From contig JADKHO010000004.1 in the NCBI GenBank assembly GCA_016721765.1, positions 496,001-560,000 of the forward strand: 64,000 nucleotides of DNA, in the 5' to 3' direction. The position numbers were made by a program, and so were the translations under genes. Within the stretch, counting starts at the first letter, position 1; each line of letters starts with the position of its first letter. Below are positions 47,380 to 55,506 of the stretch, piece by piece. This DNA is from Bacteroidota bacterium (lineage in GTDB: Bacteria; Bacteroidota; Bacteroidia; UBA4408). The notes beneath the pieces are model-generated. The model did not search any database. It saw only the letters and a list, made by a program, of their open reading frames with translations, and was not told where the DNA came from.

Positions 47380-48143
47380 TCAATCTGATTTTAAAACGAT
47401 TCTAAAAGGTGCAAGATTTTTACTTTTTATTATCATAATTGAATCACTATCTTTTTTTTCTTCGAATTCCGATTTTCTTTCCTCTTTCTCTATGCCTTCT
47501 CCTTTATTAATGTATGGGTATCCTTTATAAATTGCGTTTCCATCAATCGTCTCAGGAAGCTTGTATTCTTTAGGAATTTGGCAAAATAAAACATGAAAGG
47601 GCTTCATATTGAAAGCTTGCAATTGATTAAAGGTGATTAATGGATTTCTCCAATTTCTTCTTTGAGAAACTCGTATATTTCTTATTACTGTGGCTTCCAC
47701 AATTGATAATCCAAACTGACTATTGCCCAAATTGCTGTTTACGCTGCCTCCATTGTAAAGGAGATATAAGGGAAAGGCTCCTTCCGAATTTGAAGCTCTT
47801 AATAGCTTGTAAAATTGTGCATTAACTGACCAATTTTTAATATCCTTATATTTTCCCTCATAGTTCATAATTTTTGCCTGGAGCATAAAAAAATGGTAAC
47901 GCCCAGTTCCATTGTCTTCGATAAATAAATCAATGTCTGCGCCTCTTATTGATTCATTCACATCCTCATTGAATGCGTAAACCTCACAATTTGCAGGTCT
48001 TCCATTGTAAATTGAACTATTCTATATATTAAGTCATTAGTAAAGCCTAATTCGGATCCCTTTAGTCCATATTTGAAAACATCTGACAAGTAATTCCAAA
48101 CAGTCTGTTCATACCATTTAATAACTGGACAAATTGGAGTCAT
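47380..48143 (-). pseudogene. DUF6615-like predicted nuclease, one-base frameshift
   Basis: Two frames join into one protein of about 254 residues. The first (48143 down to about 47960) ends ...VRFTHSMRM, the second resumes with EDVNESIRGADIDLFIEDNG. Adding one A in the CAATG near 47960 restores ...HSNEDVNESIRGADID. The joined protein shows an upstream acidic region, G-A-D-I-D, and HFFMLQAKIM about 15 residues later, then PLYLLYN, which matches the DUF6615 family as I know it. The D...QxK spacing is like Mrr-type PD-(D/Q)xK nucleases (inference). It lies 11 bp after hsdS and 54 bp before the SIR2-like gene. The lesion may be a sequencing error, since the remainder is well kept. Confidence 0.65.
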
Positions 48144-48154
48144 CTCTGAATGGG

Positions 48155-49339
48155 TTAATTATTTATTCTCACCTCACCATTCATCAACTTTGGCAAAAGT
48201 GTATCACGTAGTTTTGTAAGAGTCGTGATTTGTTTAGTGTTTGACTTTATTTTTTCAATGGCCGTTTCACACCAATTGATTGTCTCTTTTAAGATAGAAT
48301 CTGACGGGACATTAACCTTTAAATCTCTTAATTGGTCAAAAGTTATTTGAGGAAATGTTCCAGATCTTGACTCGGCCAATAATTGCAGCCACTCAATAGT
48401 TTGAGAATTTATCAAATAGAAATAAATGAATGCTTGGCTCAAAACATTTTTAGAACGAAGAACCATAAGCTTAGTTGATACAACATAATTTTCTGAATCA
48501 AAATCTACGAAAGCATATCTTCCATTTGCAGGTCTGATTTCGCTAAATAAAATATCATTCTTTTTAATTGACTTCTTTGCTTGACCGGGCAAAGATTTTA
48601 CGTCAACAGGCTCGTGAACTAATACTTCGCCCAACTCTATATCAGATGTATTTAGAAAAACTATTTTTTCAGATGGAAATTTGTGAGTGAGTGAAACACT
48701 CTCAATTAAATTGCCTAATAATAATTGTTGCTCTGATTGTTCTTCTGCTTCTTCAACGAACCACTGCCTGAAAAGAGTTTCGGATAATTTCTCAATCGTT
48801 TTGTTTTGACGGTTTAGTAAATCAATTTTATCATCTAAGCTGCTAAGAATTTCAGAAATAATATTTTGTTCTTTAATGTGAGGAATTAAAATTTCCACCT
48901 TTTTAAAATCCTTTAAAACAATTCTTGGAACTCCTGTTCCAGAAACAAAATTTGAAATTATATAACTGTTTATTCTAGGATTTTTAATGGAGTAAACAAC
49001 AAAGTCAGGATTAACTAGTTCTTTTTTAGGTCTTAAAATAGCTATTGATGACAATAGAACATAATCAGGTTTTTGATTGACTCGAAATACATGCTTTAAT
49101 ACTGAACCATCCTTTGCAATTAGAATATCATCAATTTCTGGTTTACAACCTTGACCAATCAGAAAGTTAAAATCGATTTCAGAAATCGTTTTACAATTTG
49201 AATAATCAAAACCAAATTCTTGCATGTCTTTAACTGAAAACATTGGAAAGCCACCCTTAAATTCTTTAGGACTCAAATGAGAGCCATCGGTAATCTTCAA
49301 ACAAACATCTTCTAGACATATTTCTTTCCATTCCATCAT
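48155..49339 (-). CDS. hsdS: Type I restriction-modification specificity subunit
   Basis: A 394-residue HsdS with the two-fold plan of the family: a first target-recognition domain (about 1-150), a conserved helical spacer (LIPHIKEQNIISEILSSLDDKIDLLNRQNKTIEKLSETLFRQWF, about 150-190), a second recognition domain (about 200-340) and a closing conserved helix (ETAIEKIKSNTKQITTLTKLRDTLLPKLMNGEV). The start codon overlaps the hsdM stop (ATGA), as usual. It determines which bipartite sequence HsdM methylates and HsdR cleaves. The sequence recognised cannot be read from the protein. No inverted partial hsdS copy was seen nearby, so no sign of shufflon-type specificity switching. Confidence 0.93.
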   Translation of the reverse strand: MMEWKEICLEDVCLKITDGSHLSPKEFKGGFPMFSVKDMQEFGFDYSNCKTISEIDFNFLIGQGCKPEIDDILIAKDGSVLKHVFRVNQKPDYVLLSSIAILRPKKELVNPDFVVYSIKNPRINSYIISNFVSGTGVPRIVLKDFKKVEILIPHIKEQNIISEILSSLDDKIDLLNRQNKTIEKLSETLFRQWFVEEAEEQSEQQLLLGNLIESVSLTHKFPSEKIVFLNTSDIELGEVLVHEPVDVKSLPGQAKKSIKKNDILFSEIRPANGRYAFVDFDSENYVVSTKLMVLRSKNVLSQAFIYFYLINSQTIEWLQLLAESRSGTFPQITFDQLRDLKVNVPSDSILKETINWCETAIEKIKSNTKQITTLTKLRDTLLPKLMNGEVRINN

Positions 49340-50907
49340 ACGAATGTTGCTGTTTTGATTTTAGAAATATTGTTCTTTATCCGCTTATTCAGATTATCCT
49401 CTTCGGCAATTTGCTTTTCTAATTCTATATTTAATGAGGAGAATCTTTCTTCAAAATTAAAATCATCTTCATCATCGGGTAAGCCAACAAATCTTCCTGG
49501 TGTGACGGTATAGTTTAATTCAATTACTTCTTTAATGCTAACACTCTTGCAAAATCCCTGAACATCTTCATAAGTTTTATTGCTAAGTTTCCAAACATTA
49601 TAAATGCTTGCTACTTTGGCAATATCATCATCTGTAAATTCAAGATTTTTTCTTGTTTTTAAAAAGCCAAGATTACGGGCATCAATAAAAAGGATTTCTT
49701 TTTTTCTTTTCTGCTTGCTGCGATTTAAAAACCAAAGACATGCTGGAATACCAGTGTTGAGAAATAATTTTGAAGGAAGATTTACAATGCAATCCACCAA
49801 ATCATTTTCAATTAATGCTTTTCTTATTTCTCCTTCATTACTTGTTTTGGTAGTCAGCGAGCCTTTTGCTAAAACAAATCCTGCTTTTCCATTTGCGGCT
49901 GTATGAAAAAGGAAATGCTGAATCCATGCGTAGTTTGCATTTCCAGCGGGTGGTACTCCATAAACCCATCGTGCATCTTTTTGTAAGAGTTCACCACTCC
50001 AGTCACTGTCGTTGAATGGTGGGTTGGCAATAATGTAATCGGCTTTCAAGTCTTTATGTGCATCATTCAAAAAACTTCCTTCGTTGTTCCACCTCACATT
50101 GCTGCTGTCAATTCCTCGTATGGCAAGATTCATTTTTGCCAAGCGCCATGTAGTTTGATTGCTCTCCTGTCCATAAATAGAAATATGGTCGGCAGGGTTG
50201 AGTGATAACTTTTTTCCGTTATTTTTTTTGTAATGGTCTTGGTGATGCTTTATGAATTTTTCAGATTGAACAAACATTCCACCACTTCCGCAACATGGGT
50301 CAAATACTCTGCCTTCATAAGGCTCTAACATTTCAACCAATAATTTTACAACACTTGCCGGAGTATAAAACTGTCCGCCCTTTTTTCCTTCGGCCAAAGC
50401 AAACTCACCAAGAAAATATTCAAATACTCTACCCAATAAATCTTTGCTTTGGGCTTCCTTTGTTCCAAGTGTTGCGGTACCCACTAAATTTACTAATCCA
50501 CCTAAGCTTGCTTTATCTAGTTTTTCCTGAGCAAAAACTTTTGGCAGCACACCTTTCAATGAAGGATTATCTTTTTCAATAGCATCCATTGCATCATCCA
50601 CATCCTTGCCAATGGTTGGCAGGGTTGCCCTACCTTGTATCCATTTCCACCTTGAAGATGCTGGAACATAAAAAACTTTTTCGGCTGTATATTCATTTTT
50701 GTCTTCGGGGTCAGCTCCTTCAATAATTTGGGAAGTGAGTTGCTGAAATAATTCTTCAAAGGCATCCGAAATATATTTAAGGAAAATTAAACCCAACACC
50801 ACATGCTTGTATTCGGCCGCATCCATGTTCTTACGGAGCTTGTCGGCCGCTTTCCAGAGTTTCTTTTCTAAGGGTTCCTCAACAAGTTCTTTTTTTGATT
50901 TTGCCAT
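49336..50907 (-). CDS. hsdM: Type I restriction-modification methyltransferase subunit
   Basis: A 523-residue N6-adenine methyltransferase. The N-terminal helical domain (LWKAADKLRKNMDAAEYKHVVLGLIFLKYISDAF) is followed by the SAM-binding motif DPCCGSGGMF (about 202-211) and the catalytic NPPF (about 295-298), then the usual KGSLTTKTSNEGEIRKALIE region. All hallmarks are intact. It is the first gene of the leftward run hsdM-hsdS-DUF6615-SIR2-DUF262-AlbA_2. No clear Bacteroidota promoter box was found in the AT-rich 250 bp upstream. With hsdS it can act as a modification methylase on its own; hsdR is in a separate downstream unit. Confidence 0.95.
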   Translation of the reverse strand: MAKSKKELVEEPLEKKLWKAADKLRKNMDAAEYKHVVLGLIFLKYISDAFEELFQQLTSQIIEGADPEDKNEYTAEKVFYVPASSRWKWIQGRATLPTIGKDVDDAMDAIEKDNPSLKGVLPKVFAQEKLDKASLGGLVNLVGTATLGTKEAQSKDLLGRVFEYFLGEFALAEGKKGGQFYTPASVVKLLVEMLEPYEGRVFDPCCGSGGMFVQSEKFIKHHQDHYKKNNGKKLSLNPADHISIYGQESNQTTWRLAKMNLAIRGIDSSNVRWNNEGSFLNDAHKDLKADYIIANPPFNDSDWSGELLQKDARWVYGVPPAGNANYAWIQHFLFHTAANGKAGFVLAKGSLTTKTSNEGEIRKALIENDLVDCIVNLPSKLFLNTGIPACLWFLNRSKQKRKKEILFIDARNLGFLKTRKNLEFTDDDIAKVASIYNVWKLSNKTYEDVQGFCKSVSIKEVIELNYTVTPGRFVGLPDDEDDFNFEERFSSLNIELEKQIAEEDNLNKRIKNNISKIKTATFV

Positions 50908-51156
50908 TAATTAGTTATATCTTCTAAAGTTTTATTAGTATTCTATTCAGCTAGGCATTTTCTTAAAGGGAGTTGGCCCAAGAAGGAAGCATAGGTAGAA
51001 TATTTAGGAAGCCTAAGATAGTATTTTACTTGAAAGTCTCAAATACCGAAAAAGCCTTTTATTTTTTGGGGTAAACCAAAGTAAAATAAATCAAATTGTC
51101 AATCAGTATTTCTACCTAGATGATGGATAATAATTAAACACAAAAACCTTCTCATT

Positions 51157-51489
51157 ATGATGAATGAAAAAGAGGATTCAAAAGCCAATCGCACTGCTGA
51201 TAATTCGCCCGTGCTATAAATGGAACAGCTTTCAAAAGATGATTTGTCTGTTCTTAGCAATTCTGAGATAACTATTTTAAAAGCAATACGCTCCGAAAAG
51301 TATGTTAATATTGAGATACGCTTTAAATAAAAAAAGCCATTTGTCTGCATAGTCAGGGAAGAGACTAAATTTCATGTTGAAGCAAGGTTATACCAGATAC
51401 TGCGACCGCGAATCAATGAAAAAATTGAGATAGTGACCAGTCAAGGGAATTTAACTCATTCTGCAAGAATTAGTAGAATACTATTGTAA
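51157..51489 (+). pseudogene. Small-protein pseudogene with two in-frame stops
   Basis: One frame runs from ATG 51157 to TAA 51487-51489 (111 codons) interrupted only by TAA at 51217-51219 and 51328-51330. The pieces read MMNEKEDSKANRT..., MEQLSKDDLSVLSNSEITIL... and KKPFVCIVREETKFHVEARL... The middle and last parts resemble small Bacteroidota element proteins of unknown role. Two nonsense codons without indels look like real decay. Nothing else is seen between hsdM and this frame (50908-51156). Confidence 0.5.
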
Positions 51490-51588
51490 TACTAAGAATT
51501 ATTGAAGCTTCTAATCTATTTTTGGTAACTATATACGTGTTGCAGCAAAGATAATTTTTAATACTTTTAAATAAAATTAAAAATCCCG

Positions 51589-51832
51589 ATGAACAAGGAA
51601 GAAGCTGAAAAAATTTGACGAGATTAAATCTAAATATTTTGGTGCGGATTTATCATACAGACCACCAAATAAAGGCTTTAGAAAGATAAGCAATTTTTAC
51701 TTAATTCATAATTTGAAGGATAAGAATTCTGACATTGATACCCATAATGTCCTAGTTCAAATCGGGTGGGAAGGACAGGATATTTTTTATGACTACGATG
51801 GATTTATGAAGGCTTTTAAAATTGCTGATTAA
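51589..51832 (+). pseudogene. Small ORF, about 80 aa, one-base frameshift
   Basis: Starts MNKEEAEK, then an A run of six near 51608-51613 puts it out of frame. With one A removed it reads MNKEEAEKFDEIKSKYFGAD and continues open to TAA 51830-51832 through YRPPNKGFRKISNFYLIHNL and VLVQIGWEGQDIFYDYDG. No family recognised. The well-formed, globular-looking continuation suggests a real small gene with a homopolymer error or a recent lesion. Confidence 0.5.
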
Positions 51833-51875
51833 TTGGTGACAGTATACGATTAAACTACAGAAATTATAAAAAATC

Positions 51876-51907
51876 GAAAAGCCCTTAGTTCAAACTAAGG
51901 GCTTTTC
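51876..51907 (-). terminator. Hairpin terminator downstream of the tRNA-like gene
   Basis: GAAAAGCCCTTAG and CTAAGGGCTTTTC form a near-perfect stem with a 6-base loop, with A and T tracts on both sides, so it can terminate in either direction. It lies immediately 3' of the minus-strand tRNA-like gene. Confidence 0.8.
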
Positions 51908-51993
51908 TAATAGGAGAGGGATTCGAACCCCCGGAACATCGAAACGTTCAGTTGTTTATAAGACAACCGTAATAGACCGCTAACCATCCTTCC
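51908..51993 (-). tRNA. Class-II-shaped tRNA-like gene, anticodon UAU, weak acceptor stem
   Basis: On the minus strand an 86-nt cloverleaf can be drawn. The anticodon stem GTTGT/ACAAC is perfect, with loop CTTATAA (anticodon TAT). A long variable arm has stem GAAC/GTTC, and the T arm is GGGGG-TTCGAAT-CCCTC. The D loop contains GG. The acceptor stem GGAAGGA against TCCTATT has four Watson-Crick pairs, two G-T and one A-A mismatch. A UAU anticodon would read the Ile codon AUA, yet long variable arms belong to Leu, Ser and Tyr tRNAs. It may be a divergent element-borne tRNA or a tRNA pseudogene. Confidence 0.5.
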
Positions 51994-52389
51994 ATAAGTG
52001 GAATCTTTAATGTCTTTATATTTCAAAATTACTAAATGAATTTTTATTTTCAAAATTTTTCTTCGACTTAATGGTACATTTAGATTCTCTAATGGCTTAA
52101 AATTCAGGCTTTCTACTTCAAAAAATCGTTTAAACTGATGATTGTTTTTATAACAATCCGAATTTAGAGATTATGCCAAAAGATTTTCACCGAAGTAAAT
52201 GGGTAATTTTCTATCGTAAGTCAAATCATTCAAGCTCCTGTTCTTATCCATAGGAAGAAGTACCAAACCACCAAACTTACTCCTGTTTTTATCAGGGTAA
52301 TGCATATCTTTAAAATTTAAATCAATAATTCTTAAACCTCAAATCTGATTTTTATTCAATAATTATTTTTAATTCAAATATTGAAGCAA
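51994..52389. other. Gene-free AT-rich stretch
   Basis: No open frame, RNA or convincing repeat seen between the tRNA-like gene and the HTH gene. The last part presumably holds the promoter of the HTH gene, but no clear TAnnTTTG box was found. Confidence 0.4.
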
Positions 52390-52677
52390 ATGGAAAAGCA
52401 AAGCATCGTACTCTACTCTATACCTATTGATGAACTTATTACAATGATAAGAGAAAATGTAAGACTAGAATTGCAAAATTATAAACCAGCTGTATCTGAA
52501 GAAGAGGAATTAATAGATTCAAAAGAAGCGTGTAAAATTCTAGGAATTTCTCTTGTAACTCTTCATTTTTGGCGAATTGATGGGAAAGTAAAATACTATA
52601 GAATTAGTACACGAATAAGGTTCAAGAGGAAGGAGTTGATGGAAGCTTTGGAAACTTGCTGGAGGTATAAGAGATAA
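52390..52677 (+). CDS. Helix-turn-helix (excisionase-like) protein
   Basis: A 95-residue HTH_17-type protein. After an N-terminal helical part (ELITMIRENVRLELQNY) comes LIDSKEACKILGISLVTLHFWRIDGKVKYYRISTRIRFKRKELMEAL, the winged-HTH pattern of excisionase-like DNA-binding proteins. ATG at 52390 is preferred over the in-frame TTG nine bases earlier. Its position 1.5 kb from the integrase, within the same element, makes it a candidate recombination directionality factor; the other HTH protein (36162-36488) is the alternative. It stands alone with about 300 bp free on each side. Confidence 0.8.
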   Translation: MEKQSIVLYSIPIDELITMIRENVRLELQNYKPAVSEEEELIDSKEACKILGISLVTLHFWRIDGKVKYYRISTRIRFKRKELMEALETCWRYKR

Positions 52678-52982
52678 GTTTTATTAAGAACTTGTACGTT
52701 CATAAAAACTTTCTTTTTAAGATTTCTTAGTAAAGTAACTTTAATATCAAGAAAAAGCAGATCTTCGAATAAATAAACAATATTAACCGCATGTTGTAAA
52801 TAAATAAGGTAATTGTGTAACAAATAGACCTTATACAAGAACTAATTTTAGACAATATTTAGAACAAGATCAAGTTATTGATGTTCTATGTAACCTAACT
52901 TATAGAATTAAAGTTAAAACTAGAACTAGAGAAACGAATTAAATTATATATTTGTTTTTTTAATTAGAACATATCTACTTCA
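52678..52982. other. Gene-free AT-rich stretch with a possible promoter
   Basis: No gene seen. TATATTTG at 52947-52954 matches a -7 box and lies 28 bases before the next gene, but no matching -33 box was found. Confidence 0.35.
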
Positions 52983-53483
52983 ATGCCAACACTTACTAAA
53001 ATATCTGCTACTTCTAATTGGGGTTCATCCTCACCAAAAGACGGCTTATTTACAAGTGATTTTGTAATTGATGCCTATATTAAGGGGAAAAGTGATGGAA
53101 TTGGACAAAAAGAAAAGCTTATTCAAGAAAAGTTTAGTACTAATTTAAAAAAATTAAGTACAAATACTTCTGAATTAATTACTTTTTTAAAATCCAAAAA
53201 GATTCCCGTTACAGATGTTTTCCTAAAAGTTAATTCATGGTCAACCTTTAATCTATTGGTTATTGTTCCTCGCAAGGATTTTACATCATCTAAAGTTACT
53301 TCTGTATATAATTATATTTCTGACTTGGAAGTAAAAGAAGAAAATGATTTATTTCGTTTTCAAATATCTATATTAAGTGCGGGAGACAAAATAAACACAG
53401 GCAGTATTAATGCAGATGGATTTAGATTAAAATATAATTCCAAACCACCAAAAAAAGTTGAAGAAGGCACACGCAATTCATAA
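52983..53483 (+). CDS. Unknown protein, partner of HEPN-like gene
   Basis: A 166-residue soluble protein with no signal peptide. It has a Ser/Thr-rich N-terminus (ISATSNWGSSSPKDGLFTSDFV), a helical middle and a strand-rich part FNLLVIVPRKDFTSSKVTSVYNYISDLEVKEENDLFRFQISIL. The strand-rich part could be a very divergent nucleotidyltransferase-like fold, but the catalytic GS...DxD motif is not present, so I do not name it. It overlaps the HEPN-like gene by 26 bp, a strong sign of translational coupling. Two-gene modules with a HEPN partner are often toxin-antitoxin or defence units; by analogy this would be the antitoxin or sensor. Confidence 0.6.
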   Translation: MPTLTKISATSNWGSSSPKDGLFTSDFVIDAYIKGKSDGIGQKEKLIQEKFSTNLKKLSTNTSELITFLKSKKIPVTDVFLKVNSWSTFNLLVIVPRKDFTSSKVTSVYNYISDLEVKEENDLFRFQISILSAGDKINTGSINADGFRLKYNSKPPKKVEEGTRNS

Positions 53484-53847
53484 TGAAGAATTATGTGAGT
53501 TCCTTCTGCAATCCAAAAAATTTAATGATTGGGTAGTTACCGCTGCCTTTTATTCTGCCCTGCATTACGTTCATAATGAATTGTTTCCTAGAAAAGAGGG
53601 AAGTGTAACCTATCAGTGCTTTGAAGATTATTTTAATTCTGTAATGAAATCTCCTTCTAGAACCCTATCAAAACATGCTGCAACAATCAGATTAGTGGAT
53701 CAGCATTTTAGGCCAATTAATGCTCAATACCGATGGTTGCATGACAATTGCATGACTACACGATACAATAATTATATTGTGGATGACCGGACAGCACAGG
53801 AAGCGAAACGCTATTTATTAAAAATTAAGTCAGAGATGATAAAGTAA
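53458..53847 (+). CDS. HEPN-like domain protein
   Basis: A 129-residue all-helical protein. FNDWVVTAAFYSALHYVHNELF (about 21-42) is a typical first-helix pattern of HEPN-like proteins, and the C-terminal RWLHDNCMTTRYNNYIVDDRTAQEAKRYLLKIK fits the closing helices. A canonical catalytic RxxxxH is not obvious; R-W-L-H and T-R-Y-N-N-Y are the only candidates. Translation must begin at a TTG at 53458 because no ATG or GTG occurs in frame before the conserved region, giving a 26-bp overlap with the preceding gene. HEPN proteins are commonly RNases in toxin-antitoxin and anti-phage systems; activity here is inferred. Confidence 0.65.
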   Translation: MKKAHAIHNEELCEFLLQSKKFNDWVVTAAFYSALHYVHNELFPRKEGSVTYQCFEDYFNSVMKSPSRTLSKHAATIRLVDQHFRPINAQYRWLHDNCMTTRYNNYIVDDRTAQEAKRYLLKIKSEMIK

Positions 53848-53873
53848 TTTTTTGCCTATAAAAGTTCACGCAC

Positions 53874-53966
53874 GAAGCCGTTAACCAGAGTACAGGTGAA
53901 TATGTGAGAGGCGAAGTTCACAGCAATACAATAGGGAATTTTTGGAGTGTTTTCAAACGCTGCATT
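53874..53966 (+). mobile_element. Remnant of ISXO2-like (IS1595-type) transposase
   Basis: A 31-codon stretch reads EAVNQSTGEYVRGEVHSNTI then GNFWSVFKRCI and stops. This matches the well-conserved C-terminal motif of ISXO2-type transposases (HSNT(I/V)EGFWSLLKRGI). The expected YHxVS..HL block is reduced to an out-of-frame HLRYL. No other part of the IS was found in the surrounding 294 bp. Confidence 0.7.
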
Positions 53967-54141
53967 TAAGATACTTAAAAGCTACGTTATTATTGAATTA
54001 TAGCGTTTTTGGCTTGGTGTCAAGTAATATATAGATGCCAAAAACAATTATCATACACTTTACGCAGAAAGTTCTACCTGGGGTGAAAAATTCATTCTAG
54101 AGCTGATAAGAGAATAAGAACCAAGCTTTCTCTTTTGAAAA

Positions 54142-55359
54142 TTATATAAGAATATTTCGACTTGCCTTATCCAATTCCTTATTTCCAAAGCTATCTAAAT
54201 AGATTTGTGTTGTCTTCTCACTGTCGTGTCCCAATAGCTCGCTGATAATTGAGGTAGATTGTCCATTGCGCTTAAGAATTGTTGCAAATGAATGTCTTGC
54301 TACATAGGTTGTAAGGTTAAAATCAATTTTAGCATTGGTGGCAATTACCTTTAAATCCTTATTCGTTGCCTTATTCAATTTTTCAATTCTATTGTCAATT
54401 TGTGTCGCAGTGATGTGCTTTTCATTACTGAGAATTGGGAAAACGTAATTCTCAACACTAGCACCGGTAAATGGTTTGTAATAATTAAGAATTTTAATTG
54501 CGGGAGCTAAGACCTCTAAGTCAAAATTCTTCCTTGTTTTTGAACGAGTATAAATCAGTCTTTCCTTCTTTATATCCGACCATTTAAGTTTAGCCATATC
54601 CGTAAAATTCATTCCCCTGGTGTAAAAGCTGAAAAGAAAATAGTTCTTCGAATCGTATTCATGAGTTCCAGCTTTAATTTTGAGAGCAATTATTTTATTC
54701 ATTTGCTCCTTGGTAAGAGCTCTTTTAATAGTTGTTGTATCCAATTTCGAAATTTTATATTCGTTAAAAGGATAGTATTGCTTATCGCAATATCCCTCTT
54801 GAATTGCTTGATTAAAAACCGCTCTCAGGGTTCGCATATAAACGCTAATTGAATTTGTACTTACACCTCTTGATAAAAAGCTCCCTTCATATTTTTTTAA
54901 AAATGATTCATCAATATCCCGGAAGCTTAAATCCTGCCCATTTCTATATTTAGACAAAGCTCTTTTACAGTCTTTATAGGCATTGGCATTGCCGATTCTG
55001 TTTATGCTTTCAAGCCCTGCTGTGATCTCATCAATGAATTGAAAAACTGTAATTTTTTTAGAAGATCCCTTGATAACCTTTTTTAGCTGATTTGCAGAGT
55101 AGCCGGTATCTTTACTTTCAAGACCTAAAACCGCCTTCTCTGCATCATTTTTCAATTTAGTCAGATAGAATCGCAGCTCAAACTGATTGGGGTGCTTTTT
55201 ATTGGGCTGCTCATTTTTAGCATCCCAAAATTCTGGTTTGCAGTAATAACCAGTAAAGGAGAAAGATGCTTTTTTATCTTTTATTGTCCGGAGAACAATT
55301 GGAGATTCACCATTTTTCTTTTGTTTTGCAGTACGGAGTAGGATTTTAATTGATGCCAT
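54142..55359 (-). CDS. Tyrosine recombinase/integrase
   Basis: A 405-residue integrase of the Bacteroidota element type. An N-terminal arm-binding domain (KILLRTAKQKKNGESPIVLR ... FWDAKNEQP, about 1-100) is followed by the core-binding domain (about 100-200) and the catalytic domain. The catalytic residues visible are Arg in FYTRGMNFTDM (about 245), the YVARHSFATIL box (about 353; Tyr replaces the first His of HxxR, as in many relatives), His in LLGHDSEKTT and the nucleophile Tyr in QIYLDSF. It is 148 bp from attR and transcribed away from it. A 20-bp putative arm site lies 11 bp upstream of its start, so the enzyme may repress its own expression. Confidence 0.95.
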   Translation of the reverse strand: MASIKILLRTAKQKKNGESPIVLRTIKDKKASFSFTGYYCKPEFWDAKNEQPNKKHPNQFELRFYLTKLKNDAEKAVLGLESKDTGYSANQLKKVIKGSSKKITVFQFIDEITAGLESINRIGNANAYKDCKRALSKYRNGQDLSFRDIDESFLKKYEGSFLSRGVSTNSISVYMRTLRAVFNQAIQEGYCDKQYYPFNEYKISKLDTTTIKRALTKEQMNKIIALKIKAGTHEYDSKNYFLFSFYTRGMNFTDMAKLKWSDIKKERLIYTRSKTRKNFDLEVLAPAIKILNYYKPFTGASVENYVFPILSNEKHITATQIDNRIEKLNKATNKDLKVIATNAKIDFNLTTYVARHSFATILKRNGQSTSIISELLGHDSEKTTQIYLDSFGNKELDKASRNILI

Positions 55360-55370
55360 AGTTTAATAAT

Positions 55371-55390
55371 TGGGTACAACATAGGTACAA
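55371..55390 (+). promoter_or_regulatory. Candidate right integrase arm site, overlapping int promoter
   Basis: Identical to 20381-20400, with GGTACAA repeated at 11-base spacing. It lies 116 bases inside attR and 11 bases upstream of the integrase start. Between it and attR there are several AT-rich CAATAAA-type words that may be additional binding sites. Confidence 0.6.
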
Positions 55391-55506
55391 CTTTTATGCC
55401 AATAATCAATAAAATACAATAAGTAGCAATAAATGTAAAGCAGTTAATTTATTGAATTACAATAAAATATAAAAATCAATAAATAACAATAAAGGACTGA
55501 CCAGTT

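Noticed and set aside
52983..53483. Considered as a MNT-type nucleotidyltransferase antitoxin for the HEPN-like gene
   Set aside because: The GS...DxD catalytic motif cannot be found.
20574..55506. Considered whether the island is a prophage or a self-transmissible conjugative element
   Set aside because: No capsid, portal, terminase, tail, relaxase, coupling protein or type IV secretion genes are visible.
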